DNA from: Pseudoramibacter alactolyticus
Lineage (GTDB): Bacteria; Bacillota; Clostridia; Eubacteriales; Eubacteriaceae
Assembly (NCBI RefSeq): GCF_050908235.1
Contig: NZ_CP194340.1
DNA length: 64,000 nt
Strand: one strand, 5' to 3'
The notes under the pieces are model-generated. The model was given only the letters and a program-made list of their open reading frames with translations, was not told the DNA's origin and did no database searches. Below are positions 16,175 through 25,385 of the stretch, one piece after another. Position 1 is the first letter of the stretch, and the number at the start of each line of letters is the position of its first letter. Both the position numbers and the translations under genes were made by a program.

Positions 16175-17418
16175 TCGCTATCCTTTTCCGTTTCCATACC
16201 GATGGCTTCGGCCAGCACCGCGCGCAGGGCCTCTGGCGTATTGGCCGCCGGCCGGCGATATACGTGGTGCAAAAGCAGGGTCAGGCTGCTGCCGATGGCC
16301 GCTCCGCCAAAGCCCATCGCCTTCAAATCTGCCGCGGACAGCGCGAGCTCCGAGCGCGCGATCGGCTGACACGTCTGCACAATCCGCGCATAACACGCCC
16401 GATTTGCCGCCGCCCGCCGCTGATCCGCCGCCGTTTGGGCAAGCGCCTCCTGAAGGGCCAGCAGCTTTTCAAACTGCGGCCTGCCGAGATCGGCCAAGGC
16501 TGATTTGAACGCAACTATATCCGCATCTGCCGAGATCTGCCGCCGCTCGCCATATCGCTCGGCTGCCCGCACCATCGCCTTGGGCAAAGCCAGAGGCTTC
16601 AGCACTTCGGAAAGCGCTTTTTCACCGGTCAGTAAAAACGCCAGCCGCACCGCCGGATCCGCCGGCAGGGCGTCCAAAGCGGACGCATCGCCCTCCGAGG
16701 GAATCCGGGCACGGCTGATTTCCAAACGCCGAATCAAGTCCGCCCAAAGGCCGCTTGCCGCTAAAAGCATCATGCCCCGGCCAAAATGCGGACCGATTAA
16801 AAACTTCCGCCACTCGCCGCCGATGCGTTCGCAGCTCACGCCCGCCGTGTCGGCATCCGCCGCAAGTGCGTGCCAGGTCGCCGCTTCGATTGCAAACCCC
16901 TTGATCGTTGCCAGCCGCACACAGCGCCACTTGCGCAGCTTGTCCTCGGCAAAGCGCGCCTGCGGGTCGCCGATGCAGCGCAGACGCCGCGCCTTTAAAT
17001 CCGAAAGGCCGCCCACATAATCCAACACGACACCACGGCGGTCCATCAGCAGACCGTTCACCGTGAAATCCCGGCGCAAGACATCCTCCCGGACCGAAGT
17101 GCCAAAAACCACCCGATCCGGATGACGCCCGTCGCCGTAATTTTTATCGGCGCGGAAAGTTGTGATCTCAAACCACTGGCCATCCAGCTGCACTCCGACC
17201 GTGCCAAAGCGCGCGCCGGCCGTCACGACCCTCGCCCCGGGCAGTGCGCGCGAAAACAATGCCTGCATCGCCTCCGGTCTGGCATCGGTGGCGAGATCCA
17301 TATCCGTCGGCACCGCGCCGAGCAGCGCATCCCGCACCGCGCCGCCAACCAGGTATAATGCGTACCCTGCACGTTCGAAATGATCGAAGAGCCGTTCCAG
17401 CGCGTCACGCATCGTCAA
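16171..17418 (-). CDS. cca: CCA tRNA nucleotidyltransferase
   Basis: 415 residues. Class II nucleotidyltransferase head: LVGGAVRDALLGAVPTDMDL (about 22-41) contains the metal-binding DxD, followed by GTSVREDVLRRDFTVNGLLMDRRG and the RRLRCIGDPQARFAEDKLR region. It adds or repairs the 3' CCA of tRNAs. All four tRNA genes in this window already encode CCA, so here the enzyme may mainly repair. Overlaps the HAD gene upstream by 14 bases and rsmA downstream by 4, a compact three-gene operon. Confidence 0.95.
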   Translation of the reverse strand: MTMRDALERLFDHFERAGYALYLVGGAVRDALLGAVPTDMDLATDARPEAMQALFSRALPGARVVTAGARFGTVGVQLDGQWFEITTFRADKNYGDGRHPDRVVFGTSVREDVLRRDFTVNGLLMDRRGVVLDYVGGLSDLKARRLRCIGDPQARFAEDKLRKWRCVRLATIKGFAIEAATWHALAADADTAGVSCERIGGEWRKFLIGPHFGRGMMLLAASGLWADLIRRLEISRARIPSEGDASALDALPADPAVRLAFLLTGEKALSEVLKPLALPKAMVRAAERYGERRQISADADIVAFKSALADLGRPQFEKLLALQEALAQTAADQRRAAANRACYARIVQTCQPIARSELALSAADLKAMGFGGAAIGSSLTLLLHHVYRRPAANTPEALRAVLAEAIGMETEKDSE

Positions 17419-18094
17419 TCACCATCCGTCTGAGAATTTCCGCCTCGAGACTCCGGGCGTTGTGTCTCTTCACGATGTTGATAATCGCTTCAAGGGTGTC
17501 CACCTCGTAGGTGGGCTGCGCCTGGGCAAGGGACGCTCGGGTATTGTAGCCCCAATCAACGGCCGCCACGTCGATGCCTGCCCGACGGCAGGCTCTGATG
17601 TCCCGCACTTCATCCCCGACGTAGAGCATCTCCGACGGGCGGATATGCAGCTGTCGGCACAGGCGCAGCAGCCTGCGATCCTTGCCGAAGAACGCAGCGC
17701 ATTTTAAAAAATCAAAATAGCCGTTCAGATCATAACGCATTAAAAACGCGTGGACATTCTTCGCCGTGTTGGAGGTGAGGATGCCGCAAAAGAGCGTCCA
17801 GCGCCGCAGCTCGGCCAAAAAATCACCCAGTTGATCGTGGAAGGGCATGATCTCATCCTGACGAGCCGCGAGCTGCTTGCCGCCGTATCGGATCAGCTTT
17901 CCCAATCGCCGCACCGGAATGTGCAAATGCCTCAGCACATCGGCCATGGCCATCTCTTTAATCGCGCCGATCGCTTCCGGCTCGATGGCTTCCAAGCGAT
18001 AGTGCCGGGCCATTTCGTTGTAGACTTTAAGCATGAGGGCTTCCGTGTCTGCCAGCGTGCCATCGAAATCAAAACACACACATTTGTAAGCCAT
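17405..18094 (-). CDS. HAD-superfamily phosphatase (PGP/Gph-like)
   Basis: 229 residues. HAD motif I is FDFDGTLADTE at residues 8-18 (nucleophile D9, acid D11). Motif II is the Thr/Ser of ILTSNTAKN, motif III the Lys of GKDRRLLR, motif IV YVGDEVRDI. An alpha-helical cap lies between I and II, placing it in subfamily IA with phosphoglycolate phosphatase-like enzymes. The substrate cannot be told. First gene of the HAD–cca–rsmA unit, overlapping cca by 14 bases. Confidence 0.88.
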   Translation of the reverse strand: MAYKCVCFDFDGTLADTEALMLKVYNEMARHYRLEAIEPEAIGAIKEMAMADVLRHLHIPVRRLGKLIRYGGKQLAARQDEIMPFHDQLGDFLAELRRWTLFCGILTSNTAKNVHAFLMRYDLNGYFDFLKCAAFFGKDRRLLRLCRQLHIRPSEMLYVGDEVRDIRACRRAGIDVAAVDWGYNTRASLAQAQPTYEVDTLEAIINIVKRHNARSLEAEILRRMVIDDA

Positions 18095-18243
18095 GATCGA
18101 AGCCCCCTTTCACTAAACTCGTCTCGCTGCCGATTTGTCTTAATTGTCCAACAGGATTGATCAATTTTCAATAAAAATCTTTATTTTATGATAAAATAAG
18201 CTTAAAAAACACGCAGAGAGCGAATGCCCATTCTCTTACGCCA

Positions 18244-18267
18244 TTCTGAGACAACATCGTCTCAGAA
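18244..18267. repeat. Perfect inverted repeat upstream of the his promoter
   Basis: TTCTGAGAC (18244-18252) and GTCTCAGAA (18259-18267), 9-base arms and a 6-base loop, with no T-run. It lies about 45 bases before the his -35. Operator, or stem in an upstream RNA, are both possible. Confidence 0.6.
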
Positions 18268-18292
18268 GTTCTGTCATCAAAGGATTTCAGGC

Positions 18293-18342
18293 GTATTAAA
18301 TTCAATACACCCGTTGACCCCGCGCGTGACCCATGATAAGAT
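18293..18342 (+). promoter_or_regulatory. his operon promoter with adjacent inverted repeat
   Basis: TTGACC (18314-18319), 17-base spacer, TAAGAT (18337-18342). Just upstream is the short inverted repeat GTATT N6 AATAC (18293-18308), a possible operator. The leader to the hisZ ATG is about 40 bases, too short for a T-box or a His-codon attenuator. Confidence 0.7.
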
Positions 18343-18390
18343 AAGAGCATCGCTTTATTACGCTACTGTATAAAACAACGAGGAGACTTT

Positions 18391-19653
18391 ATGTTGACCA
18401 ATTACACCATCGAGGGGTTTGAGAACATCCAGTATCAGGGGTTTCGATCGTTAGCCGCCATCGAAGCAAGACTCAAAAAACTTTATCAGTCCTACGGCTA
18501 CCATCAGATTTCAATCCCGACCTTTGAATCCTTCGATCAATTTATCACCGACAACACCATCCCGGGCGACGAGCTCTTTAAATTCATCAGCCGCAAGGGC
18601 AAAGTGCTGGCCCTCAAGCCCGACGCCACCCTTTCCGTGGCGCGCATGGCGGCCATCAACCACCACGACCCCGGGGAAATCATCAAATTTTTCTATCAAA
18701 CCAATATTTATCGCCACTTTGCCGCCCCCAGCGACGTCAAAAAAGAAATCACCCAAATGGGCGTCGAATTCTTTGGCGATACCGCGCCGGAGTGCGATGG
18801 CGAAATCATCGCGCTGGCCATCGAGTCGCTGCGGGCCAACGGCATCACGGACATTCAAATTGATATGGGTCATGTGGGCTATATCAATTATCTGCTGGAT
18901 GAGCTCGCCCTTTCCGAGAGCGACCGCACCGCGCTGATCAGCCTCATCGACAATAAAAACATCGGCGACATCCGCGCCTTCCTGGACGCACGTGAGTGCA
19001 ATCCCACCATCGCCGAGATTGTGCTGCAGCTGCCCCGGCTTTACGGCAAGCCGAAGGAAACCTTTGAAAGGATGCGCACCCTCTGCATGAACGACAAAAT
19101 GCGGGCGGTGGTTGCGGATCTGCAGGCCATTTACCGCCATCTCGAGGCGGTAGGCTTGGCTGATGCCGTCACCTTTGATCTCGGCTTCACCAGCGCGATG
19201 CATTATTATTCCGATCTCGTGTTCAAGGCCTACGTCGGCGGCTGGGGCGCGCCCATCATCGACGGCGGCCGCTACGATACCCTGAGCCGAAAATTCGGCA
19301 TCGACCGGCCGGCCTGCGGTTTTGCTGTCGACCTGCTGGGCCTGATGGACTATATGGATCAGCACGGCCTGCTCGACGACGCGCCGGAACCCCATCGCGT
19401 CATTGTCTATACCGAGAGGGCAAAGCCCCGGGCCTTTGCCCTCGCCGCCGATCTGCGCCGTCAGGGACTCCCGGTGGAAATCTTCTGCACCGCCGAACTG
19501 CCGGAGCACGCCATCGTCGCCCTGCGATCCCAGCCGCTTTACCGCGACAGTTATTTCTACGCAATCACCGCCGACGGTCTCTTTCAATTCAAAAATAATC
19601 AGCTGATGCCGATCAAGGCCATCAACGCGGCTAAAACCCGGCAAGGAGAATAA
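18391..19653 (+). CDS. hisZ: ATP phosphoribosyltransferase regulatory subunit
   Basis: 420 residues, related to histidyl-tRNA synthetase catalytic core but lacking the anticodon domain function. Class II-like features are present: LYQSYGYHQISIPTFESFD (motif 1 region), FFYQTNIYRHF (motif 2 region) and GGWGAPIIDGGRYDTLSRKFG (motif 3-like). HisZ pairs with the short form of HisG, which lacks its own regulatory domain, and confers histidine feedback control. It is the first gene of the operon. GAGGAG lies 8 bases before the ATG; hisG begins within two bases of its stop. Confidence 0.94.
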   Translation: MLTNYTIEGFENIQYQGFRSLAAIEARLKKLYQSYGYHQISIPTFESFDQFITDNTIPGDELFKFISRKGKVLALKPDATLSVARMAAINHHDPGEIIKFFYQTNIYRHFAAPSDVKKEITQMGVEFFGDTAPECDGEIIALAIESLRANGITDIQIDMGHVGYINYLLDELALSESDRTALISLIDNKNIGDIRAFLDARECNPTIAEIVLQLPRLYGKPKETFERMRTLCMNDKMRAVVADLQAIYRHLEAVGLADAVTFDLGFTSAMHYYSDLVFKAYVGGWGAPIIDGGRYDTLSRKFGIDRPACGFAVDLLGLMDYMDQHGLLDDAPEPHRVIVYTERAKPRAFALAADLRRQGLPVEIFCTAELPEHAIVALRSQPLYRDSYFYAITADGLFQFKNNQLMPIKAINAAKTRQGE

Positions 19654-19654
19654 C

Positions 19655-20296
19655 ATGGTTCAAAAAGAAAATGCCAAAATAAAAATGGCGCTGGCCAAAG
19701 GACGCGTCGCCAACAAAACCATCGACCGGCTCAAGGAGATCGGCTACGTCTTCCCCGACTACGCCAAGGACAGCCGCAAACTCATCTTTACCGACACCAC
19801 GAACACCGTCGAATTTTTCCTCGTCAAATCGCCGGATGTCGGCACTTATGTCGAAAAGGGCGCGGCCGATATCGGCGTCGTCGGCCGGGATGTGCTTTTG
19901 GAGCACCCCGCCAACGTGTATGAACTGCTCAACCTCAACATCGGCCTGTGCCGCATGTGTGTCGCCGGCTTTGCGGGCACCAAAATTCAATACAACCGCA
20001 AACTCACCGTGGGCACCAAATATCCCCATATCGCCAAAACTTATTTCAATCGGCTGGATCAGCCGGCGGATCTGATCACGATCAACGGCTCGGTAGAACT
20101 CGGCCCCATCCTCGGTCTGTGCGACTGCATCGTCGACATCGTCGAAAGCGGCAGCACCCTTCGGGAAAACGGGCTCGTCGTGCTTGAGACGCTGTTCGAA
20201 ATCAGTTCTCGGCTCATCGTCAATCAGGTCAGCTTGAAAACCAAAAGCCAAGCCATTGACCCCATCATTCAAAAATTCGAGGCGCTGGCCCTTTAG
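19655..20296 (+). CDS. hisG: ATP phosphoribosyltransferase catalytic subunit, short form
   Basis: 213 residues, the HisG-S length. Catalyses the first committed step, ATP + PRPP to phosphoribosyl-ATP. Features: KMALAKGRVANKTIDRLKEIG at the N terminus, DIGVVGRDVLLE, and the PRPP loop DIVESGSTLRENGL (about residues 163-176). The C-terminal ACT-like domain of long HisG is absent, matching the presence of hisZ. The start follows the hisZ stop by one base (TAACATGG). Confidence 0.96.
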   Translation: MVQKENAKIKMALAKGRVANKTIDRLKEIGYVFPDYAKDSRKLIFTDTTNTVEFFLVKSPDVGTYVEKGAADIGVVGRDVLLEHPANVYELLNLNIGLCRMCVAGFAGTKIQYNRKLTVGTKYPHIAKTYFNRLDQPADLITINGSVELGPILGLCDCIVDIVESGSTLRENGLVVLETLFEISSRLIVNQVSLKTKSQAIDPIIQKFEALAL

Positions 20297-20326
20297 CCCG
20301 CCCCGCCGCTTTCAGGAGAGAACACC

Positions 20327-21616
20327 ATGCAAAAATTAACCTATCGGGACAGTATCGGCCAGCTGGACCGCCTTTTAAAACGAAATGAAGCCGATCAGCA
20401 AAGCACTCGCGACGGCGTGCTCGCCATCATCGACCGCGTCAAGGCCGAGGGCGACGCTGCCCTGCGCGCGCTGACCGCCCAATTCGACGGCTGCACCGTC
20501 ACCAATCTGAAGGTCAGTGCCGAAGAAATCGACGAGGCCTTCGCCGCTGCCGATCCGAAACTCGTCACCGCCATCGAAAAAGCGGCGGACAATATCCGCG
20601 CCTTCCACAAAAAACAGCTCGAAACCACCTGGACCTACGAGCCGGCACCGGGGATCACCCTGGGACGGCACATCACCCCCATCGAGCGGGTCGGCGTGTA
20701 CGTGCCCGGCGGCAAAGCCGCCTATCCATCCACCGTGCTGATGGACACCATTCCCGCCGTCGTCGCCGGGGTGAGCGCCATCGCCATGGTCACCCCACCG
20801 GGCGAGGACGGCAAGATCAACCCGAATATTCTCTGCGCGGCTAAAATTGCCGGCGTCTCCGAAATTTACAAAGTCGGCGGCGCCCAAGCCATTGCGGCAC
20901 TGGCCTACGGCACCGAGACCATCGCGCCGGTGCACAAAATCGTCGGACCGGGCAATATTTTTGTCGCTACCGCCAAGAAGGAAGTCTTCGGCAAGGTGGC
21001 CATCGACATGATTGCCGGGCCCAGCGAAGTGCTCGTGCTTTGCGATGGCTCTGCCGATCCCGAATGGATCGCCGCCGACCTGCTCTCCCAGGCCGAACAC
21101 GACGAGATGGCCATGCCCATTCTCGTGACCACCGACGACGCCTTTGCCGACGCCGTGATCGATGAGGTTTATCGCCAGATCAAGGCCGACCTGCGTCGCA
21201 AAGCCATCGCCAAGAGCGCTGTCGATCACTTCGGCTTTGTCTTCGTTTGCGACGATTTAGACGAAGCCTTTGAGCTGGCCGGCCGCGTCGCTCCCGAACA
21301 CATGGAGCTGGCTCTGCCCGACGCCAAAGCCTATCTCGACCGAGTGCAGAACGCCGGCGCCATCTTTCTCGGCAGCTACTCGCCCGAGCCCCTCGGCGAT
21401 TATTTCGCCGGCCCCAACCACACCCTGCCCACCTCCGGCACGGCAAAATTCTCCTCGCCGCTCGGCACCTACGACTTTATCAAGCGCTCGAGCATCATTG
21501 AATACGGCGAGGCCAATCTGCGCGCCGTCGCCGACGATATCGTCACCTTTGCCGAAGCCGAAGGCCTTGACGCCCACGCCAAATCCATCGAAAGAAGATT
21601 CAGAAAGAAGGTTTAA
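20327..21616 (+). CDS. hisD: Histidinol dehydrogenase
   Basis: 429 residues, standard length. Oxidises L-histidinol to histidine in two NAD-dependent steps. Signature regions: PIERVGVYVPGGKAAYPST (about 117-135), IDMIAGPSEVLVL, the zinc-ligand segment LLSQAEHDEMAMPILVT and the late GPNHTLPTSGTAKFSSPLG. AGGAGAG precedes the ATG by 7 bases. Directly abuts hisC. Confidence 0.97.
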   Translation: MQKLTYRDSIGQLDRLLKRNEADQQSTRDGVLAIIDRVKAEGDAALRALTAQFDGCTVTNLKVSAEEIDEAFAAADPKLVTAIEKAADNIRAFHKKQLETTWTYEPAPGITLGRHITPIERVGVYVPGGKAAYPSTVLMDTIPAVVAGVSAIAMVTPPGEDGKINPNILCAAKIAGVSEIYKVGGAQAIAALAYGTETIAPVHKIVGPGNIFVATAKKEVFGKVAIDMIAGPSEVLVLCDGSADPEWIAADLLSQAEHDEMAMPILVTTDDAFADAVIDEVYRQIKADLRRKAIAKSAVDHFGFVFVCDDLDEAFELAGRVAPEHMELALPDAKAYLDRVQNAGAIFLGSYSPEPLGDYFAGPNHTLPTSGTAKFSSPLGTYDFIKRSSIIEYGEANLRAVADDIVTFAEAEGLDAHAKSIERRFRKKV

Positions 21617-22690
21617 ATGATGGACTACACTGCCAAACTTACCCGCCCCTGTGTCCGGGTCCTCGAAGCCTATCAGGTGGTCCCGCCGAATTACAAAATT
21701 ATTTTAAACGCCAACGAAAATCCCTATGATTTTCCCGACGCCCTCAAAAAAGCTTTTTGCGAACGCATGATGGCCACCACTTTCAACCGCTATCCCGATC
21801 CCACAGCGGCCGCCGTGCGCGAAGAGCTCGCCGCCTACACCGGCGTCGCCGCCGATCAGATCGTTGTGGGCTGCGGCTCGGACGAAATCATGGCCATGCT
21901 CGGACAGACCTTTATCGCTCCCGGCGATGTGGTGATCGGCCACGCCCCCAGCTTTTCGATGTATGAAATCTGGAGCGTCATCGCCGGCGGCCGGTTTCTC
22001 TGGGTGCCGGACAACGCCGCCTATCATCACAACGTCGAGGGCATCATCAACACCGCAAAAGAAAACAACGCCAAGCTCATCTATTTGTGCTCGCCCAATA
22101 ACCCGACAGGCGGTCTCTTCCCCCGCCACGACGTGATCCAAATTCTCGAGGAGACGGACGCCCTGGTGGTCCTCGACGAAGCCTATATCGAGTTTAAAAG
22201 TCCGGAGGATTCCCTGGCCCGCCTGGTTGACAGCTACGGCAATCTGCTCGTAATGCGCACCCTCTCCAAAGCTTTCGGTCTCGCGGGGGTCCGCTGCGGT
22301 TATTGTCTCGGGCCGAAGCCGCTCATCGACATGATCAGCAAAGTCAAATCGCCCTACAACCTCAACAAACTCACCCAGGAAGCGGCGCTCATCGGGCTTC
22401 AGAACCGCGACAGGCTCCTCGCCCGGGTGAAAACCCTTAACGCGGAACGCCACCGGGTTTACCGGGCGCTGCTCGCTTTTGATCTCGGCCGGGTGTTCCC
22501 GACCGCCGCCAATTTTATTTATTTTGAAACGCCCCGCGGCGCCGCCATCGAAAAGGCCATGCGCGCCCGCAGCATCCTGGTGAAAACCTTCGGCGCAACG
22601 GGCGGCGGCCTCACGCCTTTCCGGCTAACCATCGGCGCCCCGGAAGAAAACGACGCCGTGCTCGACGCCATCGCGGAGGCCCTGCAATGA
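21617..22690 (+). CDS. hisC: Histidinol-phosphate aminotransferase
   Basis: 357 residues, PLP aminotransferase class I/II. NANENPYDFP near residue 35, SPNNPTGG (about 160), VVLDEAYIEF, and the PLP-lysine segment RTLSKAFGLAGVRCGY (about 215-230). Converts imidazole-acetol phosphate and glutamate to histidinol phosphate. The coding sequence begins immediately after the hisD stop (TAA then ATGATG); either of the two adjacent ATGs could be used. Confidence 0.96.
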   Translation: MMDYTAKLTRPCVRVLEAYQVVPPNYKIILNANENPYDFPDALKKAFCERMMATTFNRYPDPTAAAVREELAAYTGVAADQIVVGCGSDEIMAMLGQTFIAPGDVVIGHAPSFSMYEIWSVIAGGRFLWVPDNAAYHHNVEGIINTAKENNAKLIYLCSPNNPTGGLFPRHDVIQILEETDALVVLDEAYIEFKSPEDSLARLVDSYGNLLVMRTLSKAFGLAGVRCGYCLGPKPLIDMISKVKSPYNLNKLTQEAALIGLQNRDRLLARVKTLNAERHRVYRALLAFDLGRVFPTAANFIYFETPRGAAIEKAMRARSILVKTFGATGGGLTPFRLTIGAPEENDAVLDAIAEALQ

Positions 22691-23274
22691 ACCGATCCGT
22701 CACCCTCAGCCGGGAAACCAAGGAAACCCGGATCGCTCTGACCCTCAATCTTGACGGCAGCGGCCGCTCCGACATCCATTCGTCGGTGCCCTTCTTCGAT
22801 CACATGCTCACCCTCTTCGCGGCCCACGGCCGGTTCGACCTGAACGTGAGCGCCAAAGGCGACGGCGTCGACAACCATCATGTCATCGAGGATCTGGGCA
22901 TCCTCCTGGGGCAGGCCTTCGCCCAGGCACTGGGCGACAAGGCCGGCATCACCCGCTACGCCACCGAATTTCTCCCGATGGACGAATCCCTGTGCCGCAT
23001 CAACGTCGATATCAGCGGCCGGGCCACCCTCGTCTGGGACGTCACCCTGACCCGGGAAATGATCGGCGATTTCGAAACGGAAATGCTTCGGGAGTTCTTC
23101 ATTGCCTTTGCACACAACGCCGCCATGACCGTTCACGTGGCCTCCCTTTACGGCGTGAACAACCACCACATTGTGGAAGGCATCTTCAAGGGATTTGGCC
23201 GCGCGCTCAAAACGGCGGTCGCCATCGACCCGACTGTTCGCGGCATTCCCAGCACGAAGGGGGTGATCGCATGA
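22687..23274 (+). CDS. hisB: Imidazoleglycerol-phosphate dehydratase
   Basis: 195 residues, the monofunctional form without the histidinol-phosphatase domain. Duplicated metal-binding motifs: FFDHMLTLFAAHG and DNHHVIEDLGI in the first half, EFFIAFAHNAAMTVHV and NNHHIVEGIFKGFGRAL in the second. Starts inside the hisC stop (ATGA overlap). A separate histidinol phosphatase is not found in this window. Confidence 0.97.
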   Translation: MNRSVTLSRETKETRIALTLNLDGSGRSDIHSSVPFFDHMLTLFAAHGRFDLNVSAKGDGVDNHHVIEDLGILLGQAFAQALGDKAGITRYATEFLPMDESLCRINVDISGRATLVWDVTLTREMIGDFETEMLREFFIAFAHNAAMTVHVASLYGVNNHHIVEGIFKGFGRALKTAVAIDPTVRGIPSTKGVIA

Positions 23275-23885
23275 CCGTCGCCATTATCGACTACGATGTC
23301 GGCAATCTGAAAAATGTGCACACCGCCCTTCAGGACGTGGCCCTCGACGCGGTGATTACCCGAGATCCCGCGGTGATCGACAGCGCCGAGGCTATCGTGC
23401 TGCCCGGGGTCGGCGCCTTCGCCGACGCCATGGCCAATCTCGAACGGTTTTCCCTTGACGAACCGCTCAAGCGCAGCGTCGCAAAGGGCAAACCGCTGCT
23501 CGGCATCTGTCTGGGCATGCAGCTGCTCTTTGACGAGAGCGAAGAGGACGGCCGCTGGCCGGGGCTCGGCCTCATCCCCGGCCGGGTCGTCCATTTTGAC
23601 ACGCCGCAGCTCAAGGTGCCCCACATGGGCTGGAACAATCTGAACGTCCATCGGGAAGATTCTATTGTCCGGGGCATCACCCATGAGGATTACGTTTATT
23701 TTGTGCATTCCTATTATGCGGCGCCGAAGGATTTCGACGCGGACGTCGTGGCCTATGCGGATTACGGCGTGCGCGTGCCGGCCATCGTCCGAAAAGATAA
23801 CGTCATCGGCATGCAGTTTCACCCCGAAAAGAGCGCCGGCGTCGGCACCCGTCTGCTCACCAATTTCAAGGAGGTTCTCTCATGA
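23271..23885 (+). CDS. hisH: Imidazole glycerol phosphate synthase, glutaminase subunit
   Basis: 204 residues from the ATG at 23271-23273, which overlaps the hisB stop. The protein starts MTVAIIDYDVGNLKN, as the family does; the frame is open further upstream but that is read-through inside hisB. Class I glutamine amidotransferase: catalytic Cys in LLGICLGMQLLFDES, His/Glu in GMQFHPEKS. It supplies ammonia to HisF. Overlaps hisA by 4 bases. Confidence 0.96.
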   Translation: MTVAIIDYDVGNLKNVHTALQDVALDAVITRDPAVIDSAEAIVLPGVGAFADAMANLERFSLDEPLKRSVAKGKPLLGICLGMQLLFDESEEDGRWPGLGLIPGRVVHFDTPQLKVPHMGWNNLNVHREDSIVRGITHEDYVYFVHSYYAAPKDFDADVVAYADYGVRVPAIVRKDNVIGMQFHPEKSAGVGTRLLTNFKEVLS

Positions 23886-24589
23886 TTGTTTTACCCGCCA
23901 TCGATATTAAAGACGGCCAATGTGTGCGCCTCAAGCAGGGCGTCAAAGAAGATAAAACCGTCTATTTCAAAGATCCGGTGGCCGTTGCCAAACGCTTCGA
24001 GGCCGACGGCGCCGAATACCTGCACCTGGTGGATCTCGACGGCGCTTTTGACGGCGAGCCCAAGAACCTGTCCGTCGTCAAGGCCATCGTCGACGCGGTG
24101 CATATTCCTGTCGAGCTCGGCGGCGGCATCCGCACCGAGGCCATCGCCGATATGTATATCGGCATCGGGGTGTCCCGCATCATCATCGGCACCCAGGCCA
24201 TCAAGGATTTCCGCTTCATCGAGCACCTTATCGCCAAATACGACGACAAAGTCTGCGTGTCCATCGACGCGAGAGACGGCATCGTGCGCACCGAAGGCTG
24301 GACGGAGGACAGCAACATCGAAGCGCTGGAGCTCGCCACCCGGCTCGAAAAAATCGGCTTGTCCACGCTGGTTTACACCGATATTGCCAAGGACGGCATG
24401 ATGAGCGGACCGAACTTTGACGTGCTGGCGCTGCTCAACCAAAACCTGAACATGAACATCATCGCTTCCGGCGGCATCGCCGGTCCCGAACATCTGGACC
24501 GTCTCGCCGCCATGGGGCTTTACGGCGCGATCTCCGGCAAAGCGATCTACGAGGGGGCCATCGATTTAAAAGCCTATCTCGGCAAATAG
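23882..24589 (+). CDS. hisA: ProFAR isomerase (phosphoribosylformimino carboxamide isomerase)
   Basis: 235 residues, (beta/alpha)8 barrel. MIVLPAIDIKDGQCVRLKQG holds the first catalytic Asp (D8). YTDIAKDGMMSGPNFD holds the second. Phosphate-binding glycines lie in ELGGGIRTE and IASGGIAG. The Amadori rearrangement precedes HisF. Start overlaps hisH stop (ATGA). Confidence 0.96.
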   Translation: MIVLPAIDIKDGQCVRLKQGVKEDKTVYFKDPVAVAKRFEADGAEYLHLVDLDGAFDGEPKNLSVVKAIVDAVHIPVELGGGIRTEAIADMYIGIGVSRIIIGTQAIKDFRFIEHLIAKYDDKVCVSIDARDGIVRTEGWTEDSNIEALELATRLEKIGLSTLVYTDIAKDGMMSGPNFDVLALLNQNLNMNIIASGGIAGPEHLDRLAAMGLYGAISGKAIYEGAIDLKAYLGK

Positions 24590-24598
24590 GAGGCATCC

Positions 24599-25360
24599 GT
24601 GCTGACCAAACGCATCATCCCCTGCCTCGACGTGGATCACGGCCGGGTCGTCAAGGGGCAGAAATTCAAAAACATTCAGGATGTCGCCGATCCTGTGACC
24701 CTCGGCCGCACTTATTCCGAACAGGGCGCCGACGAGCTCGTGTTTTACGACATCACGGCAAGCTATGAAGAGCGGGATATCTTTCTAAACATCGTCGAAC
24801 GGGTGGCCGAAGCCATTCGCATTCCCTTCACCATCGGGGGCGGCATCAGCACCGCCGAGGATTTTCGCAGGGTGCTGATGGCCGGGGCCGACAAAGTCTC
24901 CGTCAACAGTGCCGCGGTGAAAAATCCGCAGCTCATCATGGACGCGGCGCGGCGCTTTGGCAACCAATGCGTGGTGCTCTCCATTGACGCCAAACGCAAC
25001 GCCACCGGCAGCTGGGATGTTTATACCAAGGGCGGCCGCGTAAACACCGGCATCGACGCCATCGCCTGGGCGAAGCGGGGGCAGGACCTCGGCGCCGGGG
25101 AAATCTGCATCAATTCCATCGACACCGACGGCATTAAAGACGGTTATGATCTCGCGCTTAACCGCATCCTTGCCGAAACGTTAACCATTCCCATCATCGC
25201 TTCCGGCGGGGCGGGCAAGATGGCCGATTTTGCCGAGGTGCTCGACGCCGGCGCCGACGCGGCGCTGGCAGCCTCCGTCTTCCACTATAAAGAAATCGCC
25301 ATCCCCGACCTCAAGCATTACCTTGGCGGCCGCGGTCTGCCCATGCGCACGCAGCGCTGA
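24599..25360 (+). CDS. hisF: Imidazole glycerol phosphate synthase, cyclase subunit
   Basis: 253 residues, barrel paralogue of HisA. Starts at GTG (24599-24601), supported by AGGAGG seven bases upstream and by the canonical N terminus MLTKRIIPCLDVDHGRVVKG. Catalytic D11 lies in CLDVD and the second Asp in INSIDTDGIKDGYDL. With HisH it makes imidazole glycerol phosphate and AICAR. The ribosome-binding site overlaps the hisA stop codon. Confidence 0.96.
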   Translation: MLTKRIIPCLDVDHGRVVKGQKFKNIQDVADPVTLGRTYSEQGADELVFYDITASYEERDIFLNIVERVAEAIRIPFTIGGGISTAEDFRRVLMAGADKVSVNSAAVKNPQLIMDAARRFGNQCVVLSIDAKRNATGSWDVYTKGGRVNTGIDAIAWAKRGQDLGAGEICINSIDTDGIKDGYDLALNRILAETLTIPIIASGGAGKMADFAEVLDAGADAALAASVFHYKEIAIPDLKHYLGGRGLPMRTQR

Positions 25361-25385
25361 CCGCCGTCTATTCAGAAAGGCTTTT

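Noticed and set aside
18095..18390. T-box or histidine attenuator before hisZ
   Set aside because: The leader after the promoter is about 40 bases with no T-box sequence, no specifier stem and no terminator/antiterminator pair.
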